DNA of 32,694 nt from an uncultured Ruminococcus sp. (lineage in GTDB: Bacteria > Bacillota > Clostridia > Oscillospirales > Ruminococcaceae). The first letter of the stretch is position 1. The number at the start of each line of letters is the position of its first letter. Made by a program: the position numbers and the translations under genes. Location of the stretch: positions 1-32,694 of the forward strand of contig URTF01000017.1 in the NCBI GenBank assembly GCA_900550695.1, given 5' to 3'. A model generated the notes under the pieces. That model had not been told where the DNA came from. It was given only the letters and a program-made list of their open reading frames with translations, and searched no databases. This document shows positions 23,289 through 31,153 of this stretch, one piece after another.

Positions 23289-24311
23289 TTATCTAATGAC
23301 CAGTTTTTTCGGGAACATTGCAAAAGCCCTGCTCATCTCTTTGCAGAGTTCACCGTAATAGTTCTCGCATAAAAGCGATGAACCGAGCCAGTATTTATGT
23401 ACCTTTCCGCCGTCCTTGATTTTCAGGTAATACTGAACGGGATATATCGAATCGCTCTTTTTCCTCGGCGAAGTCAGCACTGCGCAGTCTATCCCCGTGA
23501 GCGTGAAATGCTCCTCACCGATGTAAAGATGCTCGCCGCTTATCTCAATTTTTTCGGGAAAAAGCTTCGCCCTTTTGACACAGCCTATAAGCAGGAACGG
23601 ACAGGATACCGCCATACATGCGGCTATGATAAGTGCGATCATCTCCTTGAAACCTGCTCCGTCCAAGCCGATAAAAACAAGCACTGCCGCAATTGCAATG
23701 CTTATAGCGGCAATTTTTCCGATAAGCTTCTTTTCCTCATGAATTATTTTCTCGTGCGGAACAAAGTAGCTGCCGTCTGAGCCGTCCGCCGAGAGCAGGA
23801 CTATGGGTTCATACAGCGACTGCGTTTCCGACGATATTTTTTCTTCAAGCGGCAGGTTTTCCGACTGCATACGGCGTATATCGTTGGCAAGCCGTTCAAA
23901 AGCCTTTTCGCCGAAGCCGTAAAGCCGCAGATACCGCCCGTTCAGCTTCAGACCGCATTTATAAGAAGTCACTTTCAGCATTTCGACCGCTGATGAGCTT
24001 ATTTCCGACCTTGGCTCGATTCTTTCCGATGCCGAACAGTACACGTTCACACCTGCTCTTTTCACTTTTATCCCGTCAGAGCTCACCTCGACCGAGGTTC
24101 GGTGAAGCAGTACCGACAGCACCGCCGCAAAAATGCCTGCACTGATGCTCACCGCTGTTTTATGCAGGTTCACCAAAGCCAGTCCGCCGATGAAGATCCC
24201 ACCGAAATACAAAATGATATATACTGCCGCACACACTATCACTCCGCAGACTGCCCCGAAGCCCAAAAGCCTTTTCCGTTCGCTTTTGTGAACTGTTTTT
24301 TCCTCTTCCAT
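23289..24311 (-). CDS. Membrane protein, PH-domain-like, unknown function
   Basis: 340 residues. Two N-terminal membrane segments (~16-40 and ~45-68) are followed by a soluble stretch with alternating beta pattern (~70-165), then two more segments (~196-215 and ~222-247), and a second soluble beta-rich part (~255-340: EKIEISGEHLYIGEEHFTL, then YYLKIKDGGKVHKYWLG). The TM-TM-beta layout repeated twice resembles bacterial PH-like (bPH) membrane proteins, but I see no decisive motif. Start ATG at 24311 has AAGGGGAT upstream. Stand-alone gene with a remnant gene and a repeat upstream of it. Confidence 0.72.
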   Translation of the reverse strand: MEEEKTVHKSERKRLLGFGAVCGVIVCAAVYIILYFGGIFIGGLALVNLHKTAVSISAGIFAAVLSVLLHRTSVEVSSDGIKVKRAGVNVYCSASERIEPRSEISSSAVEMLKVTSYKCGLKLNGRYLRLYGFGEKAFERLANDIRRMQSENLPLEEKISSETQSLYEPIVLLSADGSDGSYFVPHEKIIHEEKKLIGKIAAISIAIAAVLVFIGLDGAGFKEMIALIIAACMAVSCPFLLIGCVKRAKLFPEKIEISGEHLYIGEEHFTLTGIDCAVLTSPRKKSDSIYPVQYYLKIKDGGKVHKYWLGSSLLCENYYGELCKEMSRAFAMFPKKLVIR

Positions 24312-24346
24312 ATATCCCCTTGATTTTATTACTGCAAATTTTAATA

Positions 24347-24657
24347 TTATAATGGAGAAAGGTCGGCAAGCTGACCCTTTTCGTCAACGATATATGCTGT
24401 TTCGGCATAAGTTCCGAAGATGTTCGGGAGCTTTTCTGCGCCTGCATCGCCGTTCACCGAGGCAGCAACGCTGTCGGAAAGCTCTCTTACGGAGTTTTTG
24501 GAAAGCGCTTAAACTGCGATGCTGATAGCACTCGATAGCGTCCCTCAGTCTTGTTCGTATCGGAAAGCACGATAACAGGCATTTTGTCAAGCATTCCCTT
24601 GCTGCTCATGGCTTTGAGCAGAGTTTTTCCGTCAACTATCGGCAGTTCAAGCTTCAA
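24347..24657 (-). pseudogene. Remnant of a degraded gene
   Basis: Two coding-like stretches in different minus-strand frames, without a start codon in context. The upstream part reads LPIVDGKTLLKAMSSKGM then MPVIVLSDTNK, mildly like a response-regulator or binding-domain segment. After a +1 shift near 24505 the downstream part reads SVRELSDSVAASVNGDAG, then LPNIFGTYAETAYIVDEKG, ending at a TAA at 24347. The remnant begins exactly where the dispersed repeat (24658-24725) ends, suggesting a rearrangement removed its 5' end. I cannot name the ancestral gene. Confidence 0.45.
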
Positions 24658-24725
24658 GGGAGCTTGACGCAGAATGAACTTATTATAGCCGAGGATCTGT
24701 CTATAGGTTTATCAAAGATTAGTAT
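24658..24725 (+). repeat. Dispersed intergenic repeat, copy 2
   Basis: 68 bp matching 20030-20097 in inverse orientation at about 84% by eye. It abuts the stop codon of the DUF4349 lipoprotein gene on one side and the gene remnant on the other. Confidence 0.75.
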
Positions 24726-25747
24726 TACTCTTTTTTCGTATCTTCCTTAACTTCCCCGACAGGCACAGGCTCGGCTTTTGCAGAAGCCTTAAGCGCTTTT
24801 CTCTTCTTCGTTTTCTTTATTATGAAAATAACAACAAAAACAATTATTCCTATAAGTATAAGATACGGGAACACCGCAATTATGAAGAACAGCAGGTCTT
24901 CGAGGAAAACGAGGAATCCGCTTCCCGTTTCGGACAGCGTGTTTGCAAGTCTTTGACCGAACGTATCCGTCTTGACGGGTTCGGCGGTGTATTCCTTGAC
25001 TTCGTTTATCGTGATGTTGACGAAGGAATACGCAACATCGGTCTTGATCTCGTTCATTCTTGACTTTATCTTTGCGATCTCGACCTGAAGATTGGTAAGC
25101 TCCCTTTCGACCGAAACGGCATAAGCGTCCTCGGTTATAGTCGCAAGCAAAGCTATGTAGCGTTCTTCCTTTGCCTCGTAAATTTCAAGCGTTGTGGAAA
25201 GGTCATAGTATTCGCTGCTCAGATTCTCAACGGAAGAATTTTTTCTGCGAAGGTCACCGAGCGTAGCCGCATTATTGCAGAATTCCTCATAGTCTGCACT
25301 CGGCACACGCACCGTTGCGGAATATGTGCGCCATTTTTCCATATAGTCATCGACATAATACCATCTGTCGTCCTGACCGCCGTCATTAAAGTTTTCGCTC
25401 TCGACAAAGCCGCCGTAGCTGTCAAGGCTTTCCTTGAACTTTGCAACAGCGTCATCGAATTCAAGCACATCGACGGTCATATTGCAGGTGTAAACAAGCA
25501 TTTCCTTTTTGATCTGTTCGGCGGAAAGTGTGCTGTTCTCACCGTCACTTCCGTCCGCCAGCGCCGTATCTCCCGTTGATTCAATGCTGCTGTCATAATC
25601 ATAGTAGTCCTCTGCCGCACTTGTTTCGTAGGAATAATCGCCATAAGCGGAAGCCGCATTCGCCGCCTTGTCGGTCGACATACTGCTTCCGCAGGCTGTG
25701 AGAAGAATTGAGCATAATGCTGCCGAAATTATCGCTTTCGTTTTCAT
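24725..25747 (-). CDS. DUF4349 domain lipoprotein
   Basis: 340 residues. Lipobox LLTAC with Cys19 as the lipid attachment site. An acidic Tyr/Asp/Ser-rich linker (~25-80) is followed by the DUF4349 region (~85-260): YTCNMTVDVLEFDDAV, YGGFVESE, then a YSATVRVPSADYEEF strand, a coiled-coil-like stretch (~180-240, RELTNLQVEIAKIKSRM) and FVNITINEV. A long hydrophobic segment (~275-305) and a basic tail follow, so the protein is anchored at both ends with DUF4349 outside the cell. Start ATG at 25747 follows AAGGAGG. DUF4349 proteins are widespread in Firmicutes with no firmly known role. Monocistronic by context. Confidence 0.92.
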   Translation of the reverse strand: MKTKAIISAALCSILLTACGSSMSTDKAANAASAYGDYSYETSAAEDYYDYDSSIESTGDTALADGSDGENSTLSAEQIKKEMLVYTCNMTVDVLEFDDAVAKFKESLDSYGGFVESENFNDGGQDDRWYYVDDYMEKWRTYSATVRVPSADYEEFCNNAATLGDLRRKNSSVENLSSEYYDLSTTLEIYEAKEERYIALLATITEDAYAVSVERELTNLQVEIAKIKSRMNEIKTDVAYSFVNITINEVKEYTAEPVKTDTFGQRLANTLSETGSGFLVFLEDLLFFIIAVFPYLILIGIIVFVVIFIIKKTKKRKALKASAKAEPVPVGEVKEDTKKE

Positions 25748-25851
25748 TGTGTTGTCCTCCTTAAAAATATATTGTCGTCATCAGAAAAAGCCGCTCCAAA
25801 TCAAAGTGACCGTTTCCCTGGTGTGGGATTTTTGAATAATATGAGTATTTT

Positions 25852-25880
25852 ATGTTACTCTTTTCTTATTGTACGGTCAA
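25852..25880 (-). promoter_or_regulatory. Candidate promoter of the DUF4349 gene
   Basis: Minus strand: TTGACC (25875-25880), 17 bp, TAACAT (25852-25857). The -10 is imperfect. Confidence 0.45.
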
Positions 25881-25917
25881 AACCCGTCATAAAAGAGGAT
25901 ATTTTGTAAATATTTTA

Positions 25918-26598
25918 TTAATATAAAGTAAAGTTAAGACGTTCTGCAAGCTTTTGTAAAAATTCCTCTTCGGAAAGCTCTTCCGTTTCGGGCAAAGCAG
26001 AAATTTTCTCTTCACACACCGAAAAAGCATAACCGTTCGTTATTTTCGTGAAAAATTTGCAGTCAAGATCGTTTCCCGTCACATCGAACGAGCCGAATCC
26101 TGCCGCAAGACCTTTCCCGAGCATTTTTGAGTAGGCCTCTTTCTTCGTCCATATCTGAAAAAAAGCTTCATCGGGATTTTCGCTTTCTTCGATAAATTTT
26201 ATCTCATTTTCGGCAAAAAAACGCTCCGAAAAGCCGCTTTTGCGCCGTCTTATGCGCTCGATATCGACCCCGACACGGGTTATTCCGACATCGGCATTTT
26301 CTCCTGCAAATGCGACCGCACGGGCCGAATGTGAAACGGAAAAATCACATCCGCATTTTCCGAAGATGAAAGGCTTTCCGAACTCATTTTTCCCGAATTC
26401 AAGCAGGTTGAAGTCAGTCCCAAGCTGTTCGGACACTTCATACCGTATAAGCAGTTCGGCGAAAAGCGAGCGGATTTTGTCGCCGTTCACAGCCATTCGG
26501 GCGATGCGTTCCTGCCGCTCCTGCGATATCAGCGGCAAAAGTTGGCTGTATTCCGTGAACGGCTTTTCTTCGTTCAGGTAAAGTATAACTGTTTTCAC
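25918..26598 (-). CDS. 4'-phosphopantetheinyl transferase, Sfp type
   Basis: 226 residues, the Sfp/Gsp two-lobed size. Motifs in order: FSVSHS (86-91), GVDIE (110-114, Asp112 and Glu114 bind Mg2+), and WTKKEAYSK (150-158, Lys153/Glu154). The enzyme moves the phosphopantetheine arm from CoA to a serine on acyl, peptidyl or aryl carrier proteins. Start is a GTG at 26598 behind AAGGAG. No NRPS, PKS or carrier-protein gene is in the window, so the partner lies elsewhere; it may serve secondary metabolism or the housekeeping acyl carrier protein. A promoter lies just upstream. Confidence 0.93.
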   Translation of the reverse strand: MKTVILYLNEEKPFTEYSQLLPLISQERQERIARMAVNGDKIRSLFAELLIRYEVSEQLGTDFNLLEFGKNEFGKPFIFGKCGCDFSVSHSARAVAFAGENADVGITRVGVDIERIRRRKSGFSERFFAENEIKFIEESENPDEAFFQIWTKKEAYSKMLGKGLAAGFGSFDVTGNDLDCKFFTKITNGYAFSVCEEKISALPETEELSEEEFLQKLAERLNFTLY

Positions 26599-26631
26599 GG
26601 CGTTCTCCTTTCGATTTTTTTGTTAAAGAAT

Positions 26632-26660
26632 TATCAAGCATAGGTGCGTAATACTGTCAA
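26632..26660 (-). promoter_or_regulatory. Promoter of the phosphopantetheinyl transferase gene
   Basis: Minus strand: TTGACA (26655-26660), 17 bp, TTGATA (26632-26637). An AAAAATC-T-GATTTTT palindrome overlaps the upstream edge (26659-26673). Confidence 0.55.
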
Positions 26661-26766
26661 AAATCTGATTTTTATACTCAATGTATTAAAAGCCGCTTCT
26701 ATTTTCACAAGCTGTACCATAAATCGGACAGGAAAATAAATCGAACAAATTTTTTATCAAAACCCC

Positions 26767-26795
26767 TTGACAAAACGATACGTTTGTTCTATAAT
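26767..26795 (+). promoter_or_regulatory. Perfect-consensus promoter of the small membrane gene
   Basis: TTGACA (26767-26772), 17 bp, TATAAT (26790-26795), both hexamers perfect. Confidence 0.85.
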
Positions 26796-26810
26796 ATGAA
26801 ACAGAACAAA
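26783..26810. promoter_or_regulatory. Operator-like palindrome over the -10 element
   Basis: TTTGTTCT (26783-26790) and AGAACAAA (26803-26810) form a perfect 8-bp inverted repeat separated by 12 bp that contain most of the -10 and the start site. A further half-site GAACAAA lies near 26743. The placement suggests a repressor site; the regulator is not in the window. Confidence 0.5.
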
Positions 26811-26876
26811 AGTGCTGAACATTTGTGCTAAAAATAAAGATCAAGGTTCAGCGAAAAAATGAAAAGGGGAAATATT

Positions 26877-27125
26877 ATGACACACTTCAATTCAACTGCA
26901 AAAAAACTTCCATCATACGATCCCAAACACCCGGACATCACTCTTGTGAACTGCGCCCACCGCCGCAATATGCTCAAACAGAAACTATATGGTCTGGCTG
27001 CGACTGTCGTTCCGACTGCGGCTGTTCTCTTCGCTGAGGACGTTGAGCTTCTTCTGCTGTCCGTTCCCCTCGGTCTGTTCCTTATGTTCACAAAGCGCAG
27101 CGTTCTCACCTTTGAGCAGGAATAA
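26877..27125 (+). CDS. Small membrane protein, unknown function
   Basis: 82 residues. I chose the ATG at 26877 (MTHFNSTAKK) because AAAAGGGGA lies just upstream; an earlier in-frame ATG at 26859 would place that ribosome site inside the gene. A polar N-terminal half is followed by two hydrophobic stretches (LYGLAATVVPTAAVLFA and LLLLSVPLGLFLMF) joined by a short acidic turn, so a two-helix hairpin in the membrane is likely. The promoter is perfect and carries an operator-like palindrome, so expression is probably strong and switched. No family recognised. Confidence 0.65.
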   Translation: MTHFNSTAKKLPSYDPKHPDITLVNCAHRRNMLKQKLYGLAATVVPTAAVLFAEDVELLLLSVPLGLFLMFTKRSVLTFEQE

Positions 27126-27144
27126 ATTACCGCTGTCAAAACGA

Positions 27145-27173
27145 TTGACAATGCTTTTGTCATCTGTTAAAAT
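27145..27173 (+). promoter_or_regulatory. Promoter of the DUF3810 gene with repeated half-sites
   Basis: TTGACA (27145-27150), 17 bp, TAAAAT (27168-27173). The -35 is part of a run of alternating half-sites: TGTCAA at 27135, TTGACA at 27145 and TTGTCA at about 27157, each 4-6 bp apart, making two overlapping palindromes. Confidence 0.65.
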
Positions 27174-27229
27174 TATATCATAAAATGTTCCTTTTTAAAA
27201 GACCATACATAAAATTTTGGTAGATCGAT

Positions 27230-28360
27230 ATGAAAAAAGCTTTGTCAAAAAAATATCTTGTGCAATATATCATCATTACAGTCATTCTCGCAGTTTGTGC
27301 CGTGCTTTTTGCCGTTTCAAGGAGATCGGCAGCGTTTGCGGACAGTTACCGCAACAAAGTTTTTTCAAAGCTGCAGGCGGTTTTCGGCAGGATAAGCGGC
27401 GCTCTGCCGTTTTCGCTCGGCGAACTGATGATAATGATAGCCTTATTGGGAGGGATCTCGCTCATTGCGGTCTATGTAATTCTTATGATACGGAAAAAAG
27501 GCAGGCGCAGGAAAATTTCCGTTGTCTGTTCTCTCATCGTCCTGTGGATAGTCACATTCGTGATGCTGACCGAAACTCTCAACTGCTTTATAATGTACCG
27601 CTGCAGCAGCTTTGCATCGGTTTACGGCATCGGCGAGGAAAAATTCACCGCTGACGAGCTTTATTCACTCGCAATGACAATAACCGAAAAATGCAACGAG
27701 GCCGAAGCTCTTATCGAGCGTGATGAGGACGGAGATATGCTCATCACCTGTGATGTTTACGCCGAATCAAAGGCGGCAATGCTGAACATTTCGTCCGAAT
27801 ATCCCACACTCTCGGGGTATTATCCCGACCCGAAAGGAATTTTATGCTCGGGCGTGATGACACGCTTTGACCTGCTTGGGATATATTTTCCGTTCAGTCT
27901 TGAAGCAAACTACAATAAAGATATGTATAACTCCGAACTGCCCGAAACGATATGCCACGAGTTTGCACACCTCAAAGGCTGGATAAAAGAGGACGAAGCG
28001 AACTTTATCTCATATCTTGCCTGCATTGAAAGCGGCTCGCCCGAGCTTGTCTATTCGGGATATATGTCGGCGCTTTCCTACCTGCGTTCAAAGGTCTACA
28101 GTGAAGCTTCCGTCTCCGACGAGGACAAGGCTGCGCTTTTCTCTGCGGCGAACGATAACGTTGTTCACGATCTTGTCGAAAAGGGCAGGATATTCCGTGA
28201 GGCAAAGGAAACCAAGCTCGGCACGGCGATGTCCGTTGTTTCCGACAAGGCAATGGAAACGAGCCTGCGGCTCAACGGCGTTTCGGACGGCGTAAAGTCC
28301 TACGGACGGTTCGTTGATCTGCTTCTCAACTATTACTACGGCGCTAATTCTAATGCGTAA
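27230..28360 (+). CDS. DUF3810 family membrane protein with HExxH motif
   Basis: 376 residues. Three hydrophobic segments (~10-29, ~62-87 and ~97-116) are followed by a large soluble domain. Within it CHEFAH (242-247) matches the zinc-protease helix HExxH, and EDEANFISYLAC (254-265) supplies a possible third ligand, as expected for the DUF3810 family, which is predicted to be a membrane-associated metallopeptidase. The substrate is unknown. Start ATG at 27230 has only a weak ribosome site (GGTAG). Its last residues (NSNA) and TAA stop lie inside the terminal inverted repeat of the 28352-28646 element, so the original C-terminus has probably been replaced. Confidence 0.88.
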   Translation: MKKALSKKYLVQYIIITVILAVCAVLFAVSRRSAAFADSYRNKVFSKLQAVFGRISGALPFSLGELMIMIALLGGISLIAVYVILMIRKKGRRRKISVVCSLIVLWIVTFVMLTETLNCFIMYRCSSFASVYGIGEEKFTADELYSLAMTITEKCNEAEALIERDEDGDMLITCDVYAESKAAMLNISSEYPTLSGYYPDPKGILCSGVMTRFDLLGIYFPFSLEANYNKDMYNSELPETICHEFAHLKGWIKEDEANFISYLACIESGSPELVYSGYMSALSYLRSKVYSEASVSDEDKAALFSAANDNVVHDLVEKGRIFREAKETKLGTAMSVVSDKAMETSLRLNGVSDGVKSYGRFVDLLLNYYYGANSNA

Positions 28361-28646
28361 TTCGTAATTGCACAACAACGTTGGGCATCGTAATTGCGTA
28401 ATTATTTTAAACTCAAATTGCATCTGAATATTGGTAGGGACGGTTTTTCCCTCCCGAATTGCGACAGCAATTTTTCGTAAACAAAAACCTGTTTTCAAAG
28501 AATTCAAAATCTTTGAAAACAGGTTTTTTAATTACTATAAAACGCCTGAGGTGTTGGGCAGAAATCCATCCCTACGATTTTCACTTTTTTGCAACAAATA
28601 AACGGAGCAAAAATAATTACGCATTACGCATTACGAATTACGCATT
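28352..28646. mobile_element. 295-bp element with 17-bp perfect terminal inverted repeats
   Basis: The ends AATGCGTAATTCGTAAT (28352-28368) and its exact complement (28630-28646) face each other. A second matching pair, GCGTAATTATTT, lies slightly further in on both sides. The interior holds a terminator hairpin (28483-28528), a small palindrome AATTGC-GACA-GCAATT and truncated 'GTAGGGACGG' and 'CCATCCCTAC' repeat pieces; no ORF of its own is convincing. Both flanking genes stop within the terminal repeats. Likely a non-autonomous MITE-like or composite repeat. Confidence 0.65.
28483..28534. terminator. Bidirectional intrinsic terminator
   Basis: Perfect 18-bp stem AAAAACCTGTTTTCAAAG (28483-28500) with its complement at 28511-28528 and T-runs on both sides. 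It serves the convergent DUF3810 and ABC-operon transcripts. Confidence 0.9.
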
Positions 28647-28957
28647 GAATCTCCGTTGCTTTTTTCGTCAAAATAAATCGCCGATGTACTGTATTCGTCC
28701 TTGCCTATTTTGTCGCGCATCTCTTCAAGCTGTTTATCCGAAACGGCAATGTTTTTCTCCGTTCGGCGGTTCATATTCGCTATGCTGAAAACTATCAGCA
28801 CTGCGCCCGTTGCTATGAGCATATCGCCCGTATCAAGTCCGAACCTTGACTTATTCAGCCACATCACTGCCAGCATCACTGTCATCAATGCCATTAACGC
28901 TGTGAGCATCGGATTTCGTCTTTTCTTCGGTTTATACCGTTCCTGCCTGAGTTTCAA
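28631..28957 (-). CDS. Small membrane protein, third gene of the ABC operon
   Basis: 108 residues with a basic N-terminus (RYKPKKRRN) and two hydrophobic segments (~17-34 and ~44-60), then a charged tail. The start appears to be a TTG at 28957, since AAAGGA lies about 9 nt upstream and overlaps the permease stop; no in-frame ATG fits. Only 13 bp separate it from the permease gene, so it is the last gene of the operon. Its C-terminal residues (MRNS) and stop codon are supplied by the inverted repeat of the 28352-28646 element, so the native end has likely been lost. Function unknown. Confidence 0.72.
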   Translation of the reverse strand: MKLRQERYKPKKRRNPMLTALMALMTVMLAVMWLNKSRFGLDTGDMLIATGAVLIVFSIANMNRRTEKNIAVSDKQLEEMRDKIGKDEYSTSAIYFDEKSNGDSMRNS

Positions 28958-28970
28958 TGCGCATCGTCCT

Positions 28971-30347
28971 TTATTTCTTCAAAAGCTTTTTGTTGGTCTT
29001 GTTTTCGGAAGAGAACGACATTGTGAAAAGCTTGTCGCTCGTGAACATTCTTACCGCAAGGAACATACAAACGGCAAAGAACACGATCTGGTACGCCAGT
29101 CCTCCCCAATACATTATCATATCACCCGACAGAAGATTTGTCAAGGCTATATAGCTGTGCGTGAACGGGATAAGGAACATTATCACCTTTGCGGCAACGG
29201 GCATTTCGCCGAAGTCCATAAACATCGTTACGAAGAACGGTATCATTACCGCTATCATTATCGGCATTACAAGCGTCTGCACCGACTTTACGTCCGTTGC
29301 CGCTGCGCCGAGGATAAGCGATATCGAAAGACCTATTGCAAGCGTGAGGAACAGCTGCAAGCCGAAGAGGAGGATATCCATGCCGCTGAGCGAGAAGCCA
29401 AGCTGTGAGATAGCGTCAGCCGTTGAAAGCACGTCTGTCAAAGCGTCTGTGTCGGGAACATTCGTCATTCCTGCAATGTCCGATATATTTGCCGAGCCGT
29501 TTGTTGCTCCGCTCATTGCACCGCCCATGATGCTTACCATATAGATGCCGAAGCCGACTATCATAAATACTGCGTTGAGAAGTGCGGAGATAATTGCCGC
29601 AACCATTTTTGCCGTTAAAACTGTCATTCTTGAAACAGGTGTCGAAAGAAGCGTTTCAAGCGTTTTGTCGATCTTTTCCGTCGAAATTGCTGTCATTATC
29701 ATCTGCGATGCGAGGAGAAGCAGGAAGAAGATCGCAAACGGAGCTATCATCGATTCCATCATAACTATAGAGGAAACAGCCGCCGCAGAGATCTCAACGC
29801 TCTTGCCGTTCGCCGCCGAGAATTCGACCGTGTTGGCAGGTGAGGTGATGAGCGCAACATCTTCCGCAGTAAGACCGTAGATGCTCTCCATTGCCTCGTC
29901 AGCGGAGCAGTCAACGATAGTGCTTACCGCATCGCTCGACGAGATAGAGGACATTGCCGCACTGAATCCAAGCGAAACCTTGCTCGCAAAGATAAGCTGA
30001 CCCGGTTTCTTTTCATTTACAATAGTATCGCCGTAGCCCTCGGGGATAATTACAACATATTTAAGGTCAAGTCTTTCAAGCTCGTCATAATAATTGTCGC
30101 TTCGGATATCAACCATGTTAAGTTCAGTTGTTTCGTCAGCCTTGATACGGTCTATAACATTTTTCGTGAAATCGGAGTCGTCCTTGATGCAGATGTTGAG
30201 TGTCGAAGTGTCAAAACCCTCTTCCATGGAACGACCCATTATCTGTCCCATAAAAACGAAAAGCACAAGCACAAATATCATACTGATGACAGCCTGCTTC
30301 GTGATAAGCTCACCAAGCTCTTTTTTAAGAAGATTACCGAACCTCAT
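28971..30347 (-). CDS. ABC-2 type transporter permease, NatB-like
   Basis: 458 residues from the ATG at 30347 (MRFGNLLKKELGEL). I prefer this start because it overlaps the ATPase stop by 14 bp in the usual coupled manner; a longer frame begins 33 bp upstream. One membrane helix (~20-40) is followed by a large outside domain (~45-210, with TLNICIKDDSDF and YVVIIPEGYGD) and then about five helices (~215-440), the layout of NatB/ABC-2 Na+ or drug export permeases. It forms the membrane half of the exporter with the ATPase encoded just upstream. Confidence 0.92.
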   Translation of the reverse strand: MRFGNLLKKELGELITKQAVISMIFVLVLFVFMGQIMGRSMEEGFDTSTLNICIKDDSDFTKNVIDRIKADETTELNMVDIRSDNYYDELERLDLKYVVIIPEGYGDTIVNEKKPGQLIFASKVSLGFSAAMSSISSSDAVSTIVDCSADEAMESIYGLTAEDVALITSPANTVEFSAANGKSVEISAAAVSSIVMMESMIAPFAIFFLLLLASQMIMTAISTEKIDKTLETLLSTPVSRMTVLTAKMVAAIISALLNAVFMIVGFGIYMVSIMGGAMSGATNGSANISDIAGMTNVPDTDALTDVLSTADAISQLGFSLSGMDILLFGLQLFLTLAIGLSISLILGAAATDVKSVQTLVMPIMIAVMIPFFVTMFMDFGEMPVAAKVIMFLIPFTHSYIALTNLLSGDMIMYWGGLAYQIVFFAVCMFLAVRMFTSDKLFTMSFSSENKTNKKLLKK

Positions 30348-31080
30348 GTTCAAGCACCACCCTTTCAAAAACTTCTTCAAGGTTTACTGCATTATAACGC
30401 TCCTTAAGCTCGGGGACTGTACCCGTTATCATAAGCCTGCCGTTCGTCATGATTCCCACACGGTCGGAGAGATACTCGATCTCAAGCATATTATGCGAGG
30501 AAAGCAGGAACGCCATATTCTTTTCCTTTGCAAGCTTTTTGATAGTGTTTCGTATCTCGAGCGCATTGATAACGTCAAGTCCCGAAGTAGCTTCGTCCAT
30601 TATCGCAAGCTTAGGCTCGGTCATAACGGCTCTCGAAAGCAGGAGCTTTCTTATCATACCTCTTGAATAGCCGCCGATCTTGTCGTCAAGACGTTCTCCC
30701 AAGCCGCAGATCTGCTCCGCAGTGCGAACATAGCGCTCGATAGTCATTTTGTCGGCTGTGAAAAGTCCTGCCATAAAATAAAGATACTTCCGACCCGTCA
30801 TGGTCTTGTAAGCGCCCGCCTCATCGGGAAGATATGTAATGTTCTCACGAACCTTGTCAGGCTCTTTGACGATGCTGTGACCTGCAACAAGTGCATCGCC
30901 CGAAGTCGCCTCGATAAGTGTCGATATCATTCGTATAGTTGTGGTCTTTCCTGCGCCGTTCGGACCGATAAGAGCGAAAATCTCGCCCTCTTCAACATCG
31001 AACGAAACCTTGTCAGCCGAAAAAACGTCCCTTTTGGGATATTTCTTGGAAAGCTCACGGACTTCCAGAATTTTTGCCAT
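30334..31080 (-). CDS. ABC transporter ATP-binding protein, NatA-like
   Basis: 248 residues. Walker A GPNGAGKT (39-46), a signature helix with a variant sequence IGGYSRGM (135-142) in place of LSGGQ, and Walker B LAIMDEATSGLD (158-169) followed by the switch His in LLSSHNM. It energises the exporter formed with the next gene. I chose ATG 31080 (MAKILEVREL) because AGGAGG lies 7 nt upstream; the in-frame ATG at 31098 would put this site inside the gene. First gene of a three-gene operon behind a strong promoter. Confidence 0.95.
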   Translation of the reverse strand: MAKILEVRELSKKYPKRDVFSADKVSFDVEEGEIFALIGPNGAGKTTTIRMISTLIEATSGDALVAGHSIVKEPDKVRENITYLPDEAGAYKTMTGRKYLYFMAGLFTADKMTIERYVRTAEQICGLGERLDDKIGGYSRGMIRKLLLSRAVMTEPKLAIMDEATSGLDVINALEIRNTIKKLAKEKNMAFLLSSHNMLEIEYLSDRVGIMTNGRLMITGTVPELKERYNAVNLEEVFERVVLEHEVR

Positions 31081-31099
31081 AATGTTTCCTCCTGTCAAG

Positions 31100-31119
31100 T
31101 GTATTATCTGATTAGTACA
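31100..31119. promoter_or_regulatory. Operator-like palindrome at the ABC operon start site
   Basis: TGTATTA-N6-TAGTACA, an inverted repeat with one mismatch, lies just downstream of the -10. A longer, perfect pair GTATTAT (31101-31107) / ATAATAC (31120-31126) overlaps it. The spacing and sequence recall sites of YtrA-type GntR repressors, which often control such exporters, but no regulator gene is present here. Confidence 0.4.
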
Positions 31120-31124
31120 ATAAT

Positions 31125-31153
31125 ACTATATCACCGTTGAAATAGTTTGTCAA
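31125..31153 (-). promoter_or_regulatory. Promoter of the ABC exporter operon
   Basis: Minus strand: TTGACA (31148-31153), 17 bp, TATAGT (31125-31130). Confidence 0.78.

Noticed and set aside
27217..27654. ORF overlapping the DUF3810 gene in another frame
   Set aside because: The DUF3810 frame has recognisable membrane segments and the HEFAH motif; the overlapping frame has none.
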